Assembly (NCBI GenBank): GCA_900465675.1
Contig: UBJR01000002.1
Coordinates: forward strand, 389,001 to 453,000
Origin: Hyphomicrobiales bacterium
GTDB lineage: Bacteria; Pseudomonadota; Alphaproteobacteria; Rhizobiales; Rhizobiaceae
DNA: 64,000 nt
Direction of reading: 5' to 3'
Shown here piece by piece: positions 53,305-62,921 of this stretch (its first letter is position 1; the number at the start of each line of letters is the position of its first letter). A program made the position numbers and the translations under genes. Below the pieces are notes generated by a model. The model was not told where the DNA came from. It ran no database searches and was given only the letters and a program-made list of their open reading frames with translations.

Positions 53305-55113
53305 ATGCAAGACCTCTTACAGGCATCGGGTTACCGCAAGAACGGTAAAATTTGGACATATCAGGACGCCCGAGGCGCTTTTCGGTATAACGATGGCGAC
53401 GCATCCGAAACGCGTATTCTGAATATCATGCAGTCGGCGACCGATACCTCGCTCTTCTCGAAAGAGCTCGCAGGCGCGATCTCCGACTGGCCGTCGAACT
53501 ACCATCTCAGCCCGATACGAGCCAATCTCTTCCGTCCGATCAAGCATATGCTGCGCGGACCGATCCTCGAGATCGGCGCCGGCTGCGGCGCGATCACCCG
53601 CTTCCTGGGTGAGGAAGGCCATACCGTTCTAGCGCTCGAGGGCAGTGCGCGCCGCGCAAACACCATTGCCGAGAGATGCCGCGACCTTCCGAATGTCACC
53701 GTCCTCGCCGAGCCACTGCAGCATTTCGAGGTGCAGCAGAAATTCGCGACGGTGACGCTGATCGGCGTGCTGGAATATGCCCGCGTCTTCTTCGGCGCGG
53801 AAGCCGGCCAGGACGCGATCGATCACATGCTGGCAAAGGCCCGGTCCTTCCTGGAGCCCGGCGGTCGGCTGATCATCGCCATCGAAAACCAGATCGGTCT
53901 CAAGTATCTCGCAGGCTTCCCCGAGGATCACCTGTCGCGGCCGATGGTCGGCGTCGAGGACCAGTATACGCAGACGGGGCCTGTCACTTTCGGAAAGCGC
54001 GAGCTGTCGCACCGCGTCAAGGCTGCCGGCCTGCCGCATCAGAAATACTGGTTCCCCTTCCCGGACTACAAGCTGCCCCGCTTCGTGCTGAACGACGAGG
54101 CGCTTGATGCCGACCTGCCGACCGACTTTTCGTCGCTGATCCGCAGCGCCGTCAACACCGACCCGCAGCGGCCGAGCCTTCTCGCGTTCGAGCAGGACCT
54201 CGCCTGGGATGTGATCGCCCGAAACGGTCTTCAGGGCGACCTCGCGAACTCGTTCCTTCTCGTGTCCTCGGATCAGGCTATCCCCGCACATGATGTCATG
54301 GCGACGCATTTCACCGGCGGGCGAGAAGCCCATTACCAGAAGCTGGTGCGGTTCGTCCGCAAGGGCAATGAACTGGTGGTCGAGCGCGAGGCACTCAAGC
54401 CTTCCGAGGATGATGCCGGAAGGCCGTTGAAGATTAATCTCGAGAACGAAAGCTTCGAGAACGGACTGCTGTGGCGCGACATCGGCAAGCGGTGCCTGCT
54501 GCAGGATGGATGGTCCGCCGCTCATCTGGCAAACTGGATCGGTGTGTGGCGCGAGGCGCTGGCACAGCACCTTGCCGGCATGGGCCATCCGGCACCCTCA
54601 GCCTTGACGGATATGATCCCGGGCTCGCTGCTCGACGCCATTCCGCGCAACCTGATCGTCGGTGAACAGCAGCGCTTCATCGACCTCGAATGGTCCTATG
54701 ACCAGCCGATCGAATTCGGCTACCTGATTTTCCGCGCATTGTGGGACCTGCTCTCGGACATGCGCGGCGTGGCGCCTCCCACGTCCGATACCAAGGACAA
54801 GATCGGCGACTTGATCTTCCAGACCTACGAGCATCTGGGCTACGACGTGGCTGCTCAGACGATCATCGACTATTACGTTGCCGATCTCCGCTTCCATAGT
54901 TCCGTCACGGGCATCAATCTGCAACCCAACGCCTCGGCGCTGGTGGCGCCTCTCGGCCGGAGAATCAACTTCGCCAATATCCGCGATCTGGTGAGCCAGT
55001 CCCGGAAACTGACCGAGCAGAATCAGGCTTTGATGCAGGAACTGGAAGCCGAGCGCCGCAAGGTCCGCGAGATGCTTGACGCGGTGAACGGGTACAGCCT
55101 GCGGACAGCCTGA
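53305..55113 (+). CDS. Methyltransferase with kinase-like and coiled-coil parts (WbdD-like layout)
   Basis: 602 residues from ATG 53305. A class I SAM-dependent methyltransferase domain occupies about 65-260 (ILEIGAGCGAITRFLGEEG, LIGVLEYARVFFG, EPGGRLIIAIEN). The region 330-540 contains LLDAIPRNLIV (Asp444, Asn449 spaced as in the D-x4-N kinase loop) and FIDLEW (Asp460), resembling an APH-type kinase core in which the usual His before Asp is Leu. Residues 560-592 form a coiled coil. The O-antigen chain terminator WbdD has this same order; the link is inference. Confidence 0.75.
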   Translation: MQDLLQASGYRKNGKIWTYQDARGAFRYNDGDASETRILNIMQSATDTSLFSKELAGAISDWPSNYHLSPIRANLFRPIKHMLRGPILEIGAGCGAITRFLGEEGHTVLALEGSARRANTIAERCRDLPNVTVLAEPLQHFEVQQKFATVTLIGVLEYARVFFGAEAGQDAIDHMLAKARSFLEPGGRLIIAIENQIGLKYLAGFPEDHLSRPMVGVEDQYTQTGPVTFGKRELSHRVKAAGLPHQKYWFPFPDYKLPRFVLNDEALDADLPTDFSSLIRSAVNTDPQRPSLLAFEQDLAWDVIARNGLQGDLANSFLLVSSDQAIPAHDVMATHFTGGREAHYQKLVRFVRKGNELVVEREALKPSEDDAGRPLKINLENESFENGLLWRDIGKRCLLQDGWSAAHLANWIGVWREALAQHLAGMGHPAPSALTDMIPGSLLDAIPRNLIVGEQQRFIDLEWSYDQPIEFGYLIFRALWDLLSDMRGVAPPTSDTKDKIGDLIFQTYEHLGYDVAAQTIIDYYVADLRFHSSVTGINLQPNASALVAPLGRRINFANIRDLVSQSRKLTEQNQALMQELEAERRKVREMLDAVNGYSLRTA

Positions 55114-55298
55114 CCTGCGCCGGCTGAGCTGACCTCAAGCGCAGCTGCAAACGGCCCTCGCTGAAAATCGCAAACAGATGTAATCTGTGGCGAGGTTTGG
55201 CGAGGATCGGTGCGCAAGAGGCGGGCGGCCGGGTTGGGAGAGTTGATGGCGTTGATGATCATTCGGCGGCGGCATATCCCTGAACGGCTGCCGCGGCC

Positions 55299-56429
55299 AT
55301 GACGAACAGTCTCACCATCCCATCCTTCAGCATGTCGCGCCTCCTGCGCCGGGAATGGTTTCTTGCGGTCGGGCTGCTGACCAGCGCCATCATCCTCGGT
55401 TTCGGCGAGCCTCTTTTTGCACAGATGTCCAGTCCGGCCGGGTTCGTGCTGGTCTTCTTCTGGCTCTTTGCGGCGGTTCTTGGCTCGGCGCTGTCGGTGG
55501 TACGGCACGCCGATCATCTGGCCGAGCAACTCGGCGAGCCCTACGGTACGCTGATCCTGACACTGGCCATCACCTCGATCGAAGTCATGGCCATCTCGGC
55601 CGTGATGATCCATGGGGCGAACAATCCGACGCTCGCCCGCGACACGCTCTTTGCCGTGGTCATGATCATCCTGAACGGCATGGTGGGCCTGTCGCTTCTG
55701 GTTGGCGGCTGGCGGCGGCCGGAGCAGTCGCACAACATGCAGGGCGCAAATGCTTATCTCGGCCTCATCGTGCCGCTGGCGGCGCTAAGCCTGATCCTGC
55801 CGAGTTTTCTTCATACCGACGGCAGCCAGGCCTCGACGCCAAGGCAGATGATCCTGGTGGTCATTTCGGTTGGCCTATACGGCGTGTTCCTGATGCTCCA
55901 AGCAGGACGCCATCACCGCTATTTCACCGATGGCAGTGAACCGCGGCATGAGAAGCGCGATGGCGCAGCGCAGAAGAGCACGATACTGCTCCATGCCGTG
56001 TTGCTCTTCGCCTATATGGCGCCGGTGGTCTTTCTCGTCGAACAACTGGCACGGCCGATCGACTACATCATCGAGACCGTGCACGCGCCCGCCGCTCTGG
56101 GCGGCATCATCATGGCAGTTCTAGTGGCAACGCCGGAAGCGCTCAGCGCCGTTCGCGCCTCGATCGCCAACAACCTGCAGCGGTCGGTCAACATCTTTCT
56201 CGGCTCCGTGCTCTCGACCATCGGCCTGACGGTGCCGGCGATGCTGCTCGTTGCCCATCTCACCAGTCATCCCATCACCTTGGGTCTCGAAGGCAGCGAT
56301 CTGGTGATGCTGACCTTGACGCTTGCCGTCAGTATGATCACGTTTGCCAGCGGCCGGACCCACATGATGCAGGGGGCCGTCCATCTGGTGCTTTTCCTGG
56401 CCTACGTCCTGTTGATCTTCCAGCAATAA
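55299..56429 (+). CDS. Calcium/cation:proton antiporter (ChaA / y4hA type)
   Basis: Inner-membrane antiporter of the CaCA superfamily, 376 residues and about ten to eleven membrane segments. The first alpha-repeat is GEPYGTLILTLAITSIEVMAIS and the second ALGGIIMAVLVATPEALSAV, each with the acidic residue that binds the cation. It resembles the ionic transporter y4hA of Rhizobium. The exact ion is not certain. DedA follows after 25 bases. Confidence 0.9.
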   Translation: MTNSLTIPSFSMSRLLRREWFLAVGLLTSAIILGFGEPLFAQMSSPAGFVLVFFWLFAAVLGSALSVVRHADHLAEQLGEPYGTLILTLAITSIEVMAISAVMIHGANNPTLARDTLFAVVMIILNGMVGLSLLVGGWRRPEQSHNMQGANAYLGLIVPLAALSLILPSFLHTDGSQASTPRQMILVVISVGLYGVFLMLQAGRHHRYFTDGSEPRHEKRDGAAQKSTILLHAVLLFAYMAPVVFLVEQLARPIDYIIETVHAPAALGGIIMAVLVATPEALSAVRASIANNLQRSVNIFLGSVLSTIGLTVPAMLLVAHLTSHPITLGLEGSDLVMLTLTLAVSMITFASGRTHMMQGAVHLVLFLAYVLLIFQQ

Positions 56430-56454
56430 GCCGCAACGGCAGGAGCCTGCAGCA

Positions 56455-57015
56455 ATGACTTTCGAGCTTCTGATTGCGAAATACGGCTTGCTGGCAGTCT
56501 TTCTTGGCGCCGGGATAGAAGGGGAAACGATCGTCATTCTGGGTGGCGTGTTTTCGCATCGCCACCTCATGACGTTCTGGGAGGCAGCCATTGCTGCGAG
56601 CTCCGGTTCCTTCATCGCCGACCAGCTGTTTTTCTTCACCGGCCGCCATGCGCGGCGCTGGCCGCGAATCCAGAGGATCGCCGGGAGACCGGCCTTTCAG
56701 CGCGCTACCCAGCTTCTGGAGCGCCACCCTGCGAGCTTTATCTTCGCATTTCGCTTCATCTATGGATTGCGGACGATCAGTCCGGTTGCGATCGGCATGT
56801 CCGATGTCCCGACCGCGAAATTCATGGCCGTCAATGCCGCCGCGGCCGTGATCTGGGGAACGGTCTTCACCGCTATCGGCTATCTCTTCGGACAAGGCAT
56901 CGAACAGATTTTTGGCCATCTGCCGCTTCACCGGCACGTTCTCATCGCCATCGCGACCGCGTTGGCCCTCGTGATCGCCTGCGCATTGACCTATCGGAAA
57001 GTCCGCGCGGCCTAG
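56455..57015 (+). CDS. DedA family membrane protein
   Basis: 186 residues of the DedA/SNARE-associated family, now linked to lipid scrambling or undecaprenyl-phosphate recycling. The reentrant motif GAGIEGETIVILGG (Glu residues) and the Arg-rich FAFRFIYGLRTISPVAIGMS are conserved features. It probably shares a transcript with the antiporter gene. Confidence 0.92.
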   Translation: MTFELLIAKYGLLAVFLGAGIEGETIVILGGVFSHRHLMTFWEAAIAASSGSFIADQLFFFTGRHARRWPRIQRIAGRPAFQRATQLLERHPASFIFAFRFIYGLRTISPVAIGMSDVPTAKFMAVNAAAAVIWGTVFTAIGYLFGQGIEQIFGHLPLHRHVLIAIATALALVIACALTYRKVRAA

Positions 57016-57175
57016 CCCTTTGGTCTTAGCCTGATGCTGTCCTTGCTGTGCAATCGAGGGCTATTGCAATTCTTCAAAATGCGGCTTCATATTGTGGCAG
57101 CTTTGAACCTTGCAACCGGTAGGCTGCAAAGGGACGCGCATGAGGACTGCAACTCGTAAATTATGAGGTGACAGG

Positions 57176-58375
57176 ATGCGTGAGGGGGGGTCTCGAGGTC
57201 TGCAATTGTTCGCCGCGGCTTTATGCGCGACGGGCCTTGCAGCATGCGACAGCGGCAGCAACACCTATGTTGCCCCGCCGCCGGCGAAGGTGCATGTGGC
57301 ACCACCGCTGCAGCAGAATGTAACCCAATATTTCGAACTGACCGGCAACACGGCGGCGTTCAAATCGGTCGATATCGAAGCCCGCGTCCAAGGGTTCGTC
57401 GAAACCATCGACTATCGCGACGGCATGATGGTGACCAAGGGCACGCAGCTCTTCGGCATCCAGAGCAACACCTATCAGGCGCAAGTCGACCAGGCGCAGG
57501 CAACGCTCGCTTCGTCACAGGCCGCACAGGTCGGCGCCAATCAGGAATATACGCGTCAGGTCAATCTCAGCGCCCAGAAGGTCGGAACGCAGACGGCACT
57601 CGACAGCGCCAAGGCAACGCTCGACCAATCGAACGCAGCGATCCTCAACGCCCAAGCGAGTCTCGATCTCGCCAAAATCAACCTCGGATACACCAAGGTC
57701 GAGGCGCCGTTCGACGGCACTGTGACGGCGCATCTCGTTGATGTCGGCACGCTGGTCGGTGTATCCGGCCCGACGACGCTGGCGACGATCGTCCAGACGG
57801 ATCCGATCTATACCAATTTCAGCATCAGCGAGACGCAGGTGCTGTTGATCAAGCAGGGAATGGCCGCTCAGGGCAGGACCTTCAAGCAAACCGACCTTCC
57901 CGCCATCCCGTTCGAAATCGGCCTGCAGGGCGAGACCGGCTATCCTTTCAAGGGCCATCTCGACTATGCGGCGCCACAGGTCGATGCGGCAACGGGCACG
58001 CTGACGGTGCGCGGGATCATCGACAACAAGGACCACGCCCTCATCCCCGGCCTCTTCGTTCGCGTTCGTGTGCCTGTTGGCCATCAGGACAAGGCGCTTC
58101 TGGTTCGGGACGATGCGATCGGCACCAACCAGCAGGGCAGCTATGTATTGGTTGTCGGCAAGGACGATACGATTGAGCAGAAAACCGTAAAGACCGGCCA
58201 GAGCGAGGGCCGTCTGCGCGTCATCGAATCCGGCCTCAGCGCTGAAGACCTGGTGGTGATCGAAGGAATCCAGCAGGCGATTCCAGGCAACAAGGTGGCC
58301 CCGGAAAAAGTGACGATGGACGTTCCAGCGGCAGAGGCCTCAGCCGCTGCCGCACCCCAGGCTGTCGCGCAATGA
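57176..58375 (+). CDS. RND efflux periplasmic adaptor (membrane fusion lipoprotein)
   Basis: 399 residues. The signal ends in the lipobox GLAAC, so the protein is a lipoprotein. Then come the lipoyl-like half (VQGFVETIDYRDGMMVTKGTQLF), a helical hairpin (about 100-160, QAQATLASSQAAQVGANQEY) and the second lipoyl half (LDLAKINLGYTKVEAPFDGTV), with beta-barrel domains after it. GAGGTGACAGG precedes the ATG. It forms an operon with the pump gene 40 bases downstream. Confidence 0.93.
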   Translation: MREGGSRGLQLFAAALCATGLAACDSGSNTYVAPPPAKVHVAPPLQQNVTQYFELTGNTAAFKSVDIEARVQGFVETIDYRDGMMVTKGTQLFGIQSNTYQAQVDQAQATLASSQAAQVGANQEYTRQVNLSAQKVGTQTALDSAKATLDQSNAAILNAQASLDLAKINLGYTKVEAPFDGTVTAHLVDVGTLVGVSGPTTLATIVQTDPIYTNFSISETQVLLIKQGMAAQGRTFKQTDLPAIPFEIGLQGETGYPFKGHLDYAAPQVDAATGTLTVRGIIDNKDHALIPGLFVRVRVPVGHQDKALLVRDDAIGTNQQGSYVLVVGKDDTIEQKTVKTGQSEGRLRVIESGLSAEDLVVIEGIQQAIPGNKVAPEKVTMDVPAAEASAAAAPQAVAQ

Positions 58376-58415
58376 GCCCGCGCCCGGCATTGTCAGCTCA
58401 GCGGAGGAGGATGGC

Positions 58416-61400
58416 ATGATCTCGCGCTTCTTCATCGAGCGGCCGGTTCTCGCCAATGTCCTGGCGCTGGTTTTCGTTCTCATCGGCGCCGTTGCGCTGT
58501 TCCAGCTGCCGGTGGCACAATATCCGAATGTCGTGCCGCCGACCGTGCAGGTTTCGACCCGCTATCCCGGCGCCAGCGCCAAGACCCTGATCGACACCGT
58601 GGCACTGCCGATCGAGCAGCAGGTCAACGGCGTTCAGAACATGCTCTACATGCAGTCGACGAGCGCCAGCGACGGCACCTATTCGCTGACCGTTACCTTT
58701 GCAATCGGCACCGACCCCGACCAGGCGCAGGTTTTGGTGCAGAACCGCGTGGCGATCGCCATGTCGTCGCTGCCGGACGCGGTTCAGTTGCAGGGCGTCA
58801 CGACGCAGAAGAAATCGACCTCGATCCTCGAATTCGTCAGCCTGACATCGCCTGACAGCCGATACGACAGTCTCTTCCTTTCCAACTATGCCGTCATCAA
58901 TCTGCAGAACGAGCTCGCCCGCCTGCCCGGCGTCGGCAACGTGGCTGTGTTCGGCGCCGGCCAATATGCGATGCGGATCTGGATGAACCCCGGATTGCTG
59001 CAATCCCGCGGGCTGACACCGCAGGATGTCATCAACGTGGTGCAGCAGCAAAGCCAGGAGGTGACCGCCGGTCAGGTCGGCATTCCGCCAGTGCCTGCCG
59101 GTCAGGACTTCCAGTATACGCTCAATGTCAACGGCAGGCTGAACGACGCTGTCGACTACGAGAACATCATCATCAAGGTCGACGACCAGAGCGGAGGCCG
59201 GATCACCCGCATTCGCGATATCGGCCGCGTCGAGCTGGGTGCGCAGACCTACAGCCAGTCCTTCATGCAGAACGGGCGGCCGGCGGCCGGTATCGGCATC
59301 TTCCAGCTTCCCGAGGCCAACGCCATCGACGTCGCCAAGGACGTCGCGGCGAAGATGACCGAGCTTTCGAAAGACTTCCCCTCCGGTCTCGCCTATACCG
59401 TGCCATTCGATACGACCAAATTCGTGAAGGCATCGATCGATGAGGTCTATGTCACGCTGATCGAAGCCGGCGTTCTCGTGCTGATCGTTATTCTCGTCTT
59501 CCTGCAGGATTGGCGGGCGATGCTGGTTCCGGCGACGACGGTGCCGGTGACGATCATCGGCGCCTTTGCGGCCATGGCGGCGCTCGGCTTCACCGTCAAT
59601 CTCTCGACGCTCTTCGCCATCGTGCTGGCGATCGGCATCGTCGTCGATGACGCCATCGTCATCGTCGAGGGCGTTGCCCGCCATATCGAGGAAGGGATGC
59701 CCGGCAAGAAGGCCGCCGAGAAGGCGATGGACGAGCTCTTCGGCCCCGTGATCGGCATCACGCTGGTGCTGATGGCGGTGTTCATTCCTGCCGCCTTCCT
59801 TCCGGGGCTGACAGGGCAGCTCTACAAGCAGTTCGCATTGGTCATCGCCGCCACGGCGCTCATCAGCGCCATCAACGCCATGACGCTGAAGCCAACGCAA
59901 TGCGCCCTCTGGCTGCGCACGCCGGTGCCTCCCGAAAAACGCAATTTCTTCTATCGCGGTTTCAACAAGGTCTACGACAAGGCCGAGAACGGCTATGCGA
60001 AACTGATCGGCAACATGGTCCATCACAGCGCCATTGCTGTTCTTTTCGCGCTGGCGCTGATCGGCGTCGCCATCTGGGGGCTTACCCGCCTGCCGACGGC
60101 ATTTCTGCCGCTCGAGGATCAAGGCTATGTGCTGATCAGCGCGCAGCTGCCCGACGGCGCCTCGAAAGAGCGTACCGACGCCGTCATGGCGGAGGTCGGC
60201 AAGATCGCGCAGCAGACGCCGGGCGTGGATCAGGTATTGACGATCAGCGGCATATCGATCCTCGACAATAGCGCCAGCCTGCCGAATGCCGGTGTCGCCT
60301 ATGTCGTGCTCAAGGACTGGGATGTCAGGGGCAAGGAAAAGGGACAGGACCTGCTGTCGATCTACGAGCACCTGAACGGCGCACTGTCGGATGTGCTGAA
60401 GGCGAAGACCCTGGTCGTCGTGCCGCCGCCGATCCAGGGCATCGGCAATGCCAATGGCTTCACCATGCAGGTGGAAATCCGCAACGGCAATTTCGACTAT
60501 CCGCTGCTGCAGAGCATGGCCGATACCATCGTCAGCAACGGCAATGCCCAATCGTCGCTGCAGCGGCTGAGCACATCGTTTCGTGCCGGCGTGCCCCAGC
60601 TTTCGGTGTCGGTCGACCGCATCAAGGCCGAGACGCTCGGCATCACAGTCGGGCAGGTGTTTTCCGCACTTTCAGGCTATGTCGGATCGAGCTACGTTAC
60701 CCAGTTCAACAAGTTCGGACGAACCTTTCAGGTCTACGCGCAAGCGGCGCCGGAATTCCGCGTCCGCCCCGACGACATCCGCAACCTGAAGGTCAAGGCT
60801 GGCGACGGCACGATGGTGCCGCTCGGCACTGTCGTCGACGTCAAGAGCGTTCAGGGGCCGTCGCTGATCAGCCTCTACAACCTCTATCCGACTGCCACCA
60901 TCGTCGGCGGGGCTGCCGCCGGATTTAGTTCGGGGCAGTCGCTCGATGTCATGGAGCAGATCGCCGACCGGACATTGCCGCCCGGCGCAGGCTACGAGTG
61001 GACAGCCCTCTCCTATCAGGAGAAAACCGTCGGCGGACAAATCTACTTCGTTTTCGCGCTTGCCATGCTGCTCGTCTATTTCGTGCTAGCCGGGCAATAT
61101 GAGAGCTGGATCCTGCCACTCGCCGTATTGCTGGCCGTGCCGCTGGCGCTTCTAGGAACGGTCGGCGCGCTAAGTGCGGCCGGTGTTGCCAACAATCTCT
61201 ACACGCAGATCGGCCTGATCCTGCTGATCGCGCTTGCATCGAAAAACGCGATCCTGATCGTCGAATATGCGCGCGAGAAGCGGGCCGAGGGCATGGAAAT
61301 CCTCGAGGCCGCGGTCGAGGCCGCACGCCTTCGCTTCCGGCCGATCCTGATGACATCCTTCGCCTTCATCCTCGGCGTCCTGCCGCTGGTGCTGGCGAGC

Positions 61401-61568
61401 GGCGCCGGTGCATCGGCCCGCAAGTCGATCGGCATATCGGTTTTCAGCGGCATGATCGCCTCGACCTGCCTCGCCGTCCTCTTCGTTCCGTCGTTCTATG
61501 TGGTGCTGCAACGATTCGAGGAATACAGAAAGCGGCGCACGAACACGGCGCCGCAGGCAGCAGAGTGA
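58416..61568 (+). CDS. RND multidrug efflux permease (HAE1 family, AcrB/MexB-like)
   Basis: 1050 residues with twelve membrane segments in two repeats and two large periplasmic loops. It begins ISRFFIERPVLANVLALVFVL; TM4 carries the proton-relay pair in AIGIVVDDAIVIVEG (about residues 406-407), and SKNAILIVEYAREKRAEG lies in the second half. The pump expels hydrophobic drugs together with its adaptor. No outer-membrane channel gene or adjacent repressor is present. Confidence 0.95.
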   Translation: MISRFFIERPVLANVLALVFVLIGAVALFQLPVAQYPNVVPPTVQVSTRYPGASAKTLIDTVALPIEQQVNGVQNMLYMQSTSASDGTYSLTVTFAIGTDPDQAQVLVQNRVAIAMSSLPDAVQLQGVTTQKKSTSILEFVSLTSPDSRYDSLFLSNYAVINLQNELARLPGVGNVAVFGAGQYAMRIWMNPGLLQSRGLTPQDVINVVQQQSQEVTAGQVGIPPVPAGQDFQYTLNVNGRLNDAVDYENIIIKVDDQSGGRITRIRDIGRVELGAQTYSQSFMQNGRPAAGIGIFQLPEANAIDVAKDVAAKMTELSKDFPSGLAYTVPFDTTKFVKASIDEVYVTLIEAGVLVLIVILVFLQDWRAMLVPATTVPVTIIGAFAAMAALGFTVNLSTLFAIVLAIGIVVDDAIVIVEGVARHIEEGMPGKKAAEKAMDELFGPVIGITLVLMAVFIPAAFLPGLTGQLYKQFALVIAATALISAINAMTLKPTQCALWLRTPVPPEKRNFFYRGFNKVYDKAENGYAKLIGNMVHHSAIAVLFALALIGVAIWGLTRLPTAFLPLEDQGYVLISAQLPDGASKERTDAVMAEVGKIAQQTPGVDQVLTISGISILDNSASLPNAGVAYVVLKDWDVRGKEKGQDLLSIYEHLNGALSDVLKAKTLVVVPPPIQGIGNANGFTMQVEIRNGNFDYPLLQSMADTIVSNGNAQSSLQRLSTSFRAGVPQLSVSVDRIKAETLGITVGQVFSALSGYVGSSYVTQFNKFGRTFQVYAQAAPEFRVRPDDIRNLKVKAGDGTMVPLGTVVDVKSVQGPSLISLYNLYPTATIVGGAAAGFSSGQSLDVMEQIADRTLPPGAGYEWTALSYQEKTVGGQIYFVFALAMLLVYFVLAGQYESWILPLAVLLAVPLALLGTVGALSAAGVANNLYTQIGLILLIALASKNAILIVEYAREKRAEGMEILEAAVEAARLRFRPILMTSFAFILGVLPLVLASGAGASARKSIGISVFSGMIASTCLAVLFVPSFYVVLQRFEEYRKRRTNTAPQAAE

Positions 61569-61581
61569 TCAGCGCTTCGCT

Positions 61582-61911
61582 CTATTGCACGACAACGCGC
61601 ACATAGACGCCGCCGCTCTTGGCGTAATAGCCGGATCCACACCTGTAATAATAGCCACCGTAATAGGCGCCGTAGACGCAGCCCGCGGGCAAGACGGCAA
61701 TCGTCGTCGTTGTCCTCGTCACCACGCGCCGCGTCGTCCTGCGCGCAACGCCGGCGTAGGAAAGCGGGGTCAACGGCCGGCCGATCACGGCGTTGGCGGG
61801 CGTACCAAAGCTGAGCGATAACGGTACCCATCCGCCGGGCTCGACATGAGCGTCGGCAAGGAGAAAGGCGCCGGTCAGCCCGGCAACAAGCAGGGATTTC
61901 GGATATCTCAT
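61582..61911 (-). CDS. Small exported protein, partner of DUF2092 gene
   Basis: Not recognised. 109 residues with a signal peptide (RYPKSLLVAGLTGAFLLADA), a Thr/Arg-rich middle and a Gly/Tyr-rich C-terminus containing two Cys (GCVYGAYYGGYYYRCGSGYY), which could form a disulfide. The start overlaps the DUF2092 gene stop by 4 bases, so the two are translated together. Confidence 0.75.
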   Translation of the reverse strand: MRYPKSLLVAGLTGAFLLADAHVEPGGWVPLSLSFGTPANAVIGRPLTPLSYAGVARRTTRRVVTRTTTTIAVLPAGCVYGAYYGGYYYRCGSGYYAKSGGVYVRVVVQ

Positions 61912-62696
61912 TTGCTGTCTCCCGGTTGGGTGGGTGCTGGCAGTTCATCGAGCGACTGCAATTCGCTGAGATCGACCTTCTTGGCGCTTTTCGGAATCTC
62001 GATTGCATAGGACGCCTTGGCGACATCCGGCCCGCTCTTGAAATCGCTGATCTCCAGCGTGTATTGCGGCGCCTGCCCGACATGTTTGCTGGTGATGACA
62101 TAGCGCAGCGGCACAGGCTTGGCGCCCGACTGTATCCAGATCTGCCAGTCAATCTCGGGCGTGCGGAACGTCAGATACTCGCATTCGACCCCACCGACAT
62201 AAGCGCTCGATATATGCTTGGCATCCGTTACGTCGGTCATCAGAATGTCGAAAACATGAGACGACAGCAGATCAGCTCCCGGCGCCTCGATACCCGCATC
62301 CGCCAACCGCTCGAACAGTTCGTCCACCGAGCCCTTGGCCTCGATACTGGCATAGGCATCGAGGTTCTTGCCGTGCACCGTCAGAGTCGTCCCGTCAAAA
62401 CTGACATCGACATCGGCAAATCCGCCGGTTCTGGTGACCCGCAGCTTGTCCGGCCGTGCCAGGCTCGCAGTTCCCGAACTGACGAACTGCAGCTTCTCGA
62501 AGTCAGGCGTTACCGCTTCGATCGACGATTGGTAGCTGAACGACATCGCCTTCTGCCCCGCCAGATAGTCCGACATGGACTTCAGGATATCTTTCGCATC
62601 GTCGGCGGCAGCCGTCGCGGGCAGGATCAGGCTGATCGCAAAAGAGCCGCAGACGAGCAGGCGCCGCAGCGTTCTGAAATGGGGAACCGATGACAT
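61908..62696 (-). CDS. DUF2092 family exported protein
   Basis: 262 residues with a signal peptide ending near ATAAADD. The rest has the lipoprotein-carrier-like layout of DUF2092: KDILKSMSDYLAGQKAMSFSYQSSIEAV, then PDKLRVTRTGGFADVDVSFDGTTLTVHGKN and CEYLTFRTPEIDWQIWIQSG, resembling LolA/LolB half-barrels. It is probably periplasmic; function unknown. It diverges from nothing closely and leads the two-gene operon. Confidence 0.85.
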   Translation of the reverse strand: MSSVPHFRTLRRLLVCGSFAISLILPATAAADDAKDILKSMSDYLAGQKAMSFSYQSSIEAVTPDFEKLQFVSSGTASLARPDKLRVTRTGGFADVDVSFDGTTLTVHGKNLDAYASIEAKGSVDELFERLADAGIEAPGADLLSSHVFDILMTDVTDAKHISSAYVGGVECEYLTFRTPEIDWQIWIQSGAKPVPLRYVITSKHVGQAPQYTLEISDFKSGPDVAKASYAIEIPKSAKKVDLSELQSLDELPAPTQPGDSK

Positions 62697-62921
62697 TGCA
62701 ATGCCTTCCCTTCGATCATGTTGATCCCCAAGTCCCCGGACAGGTGCCCTTCAGCGAGAATCCTACCGGCGATCTGCAAGATCAGAGAATAGATGAAATT
62801 TCAGCATTATCGATGCAGGCGGTGCGCAGCCGCGAGCGGTCGCCAGGTTTGGGAATCATGAATAGAGTACACCACTCCCATCTCCCCTCCACGGCAATGG
62901 GAACGTCTAAAGATCGCGAAG

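Noticed and set aside
57061..57175. TTGCA/TGCAA inverted segments as an operator for the RND pump
   Set aside because: Arms are short and imperfect and no regulator gene adjoins; support is too weak.
58398..60551. 717-codon minus-strand frame opposite the RND pump
   Set aside because: Shadow of the pump gene, of Arg/Asp/His-rich composition typical of antisense frames in GC-rich DNA.
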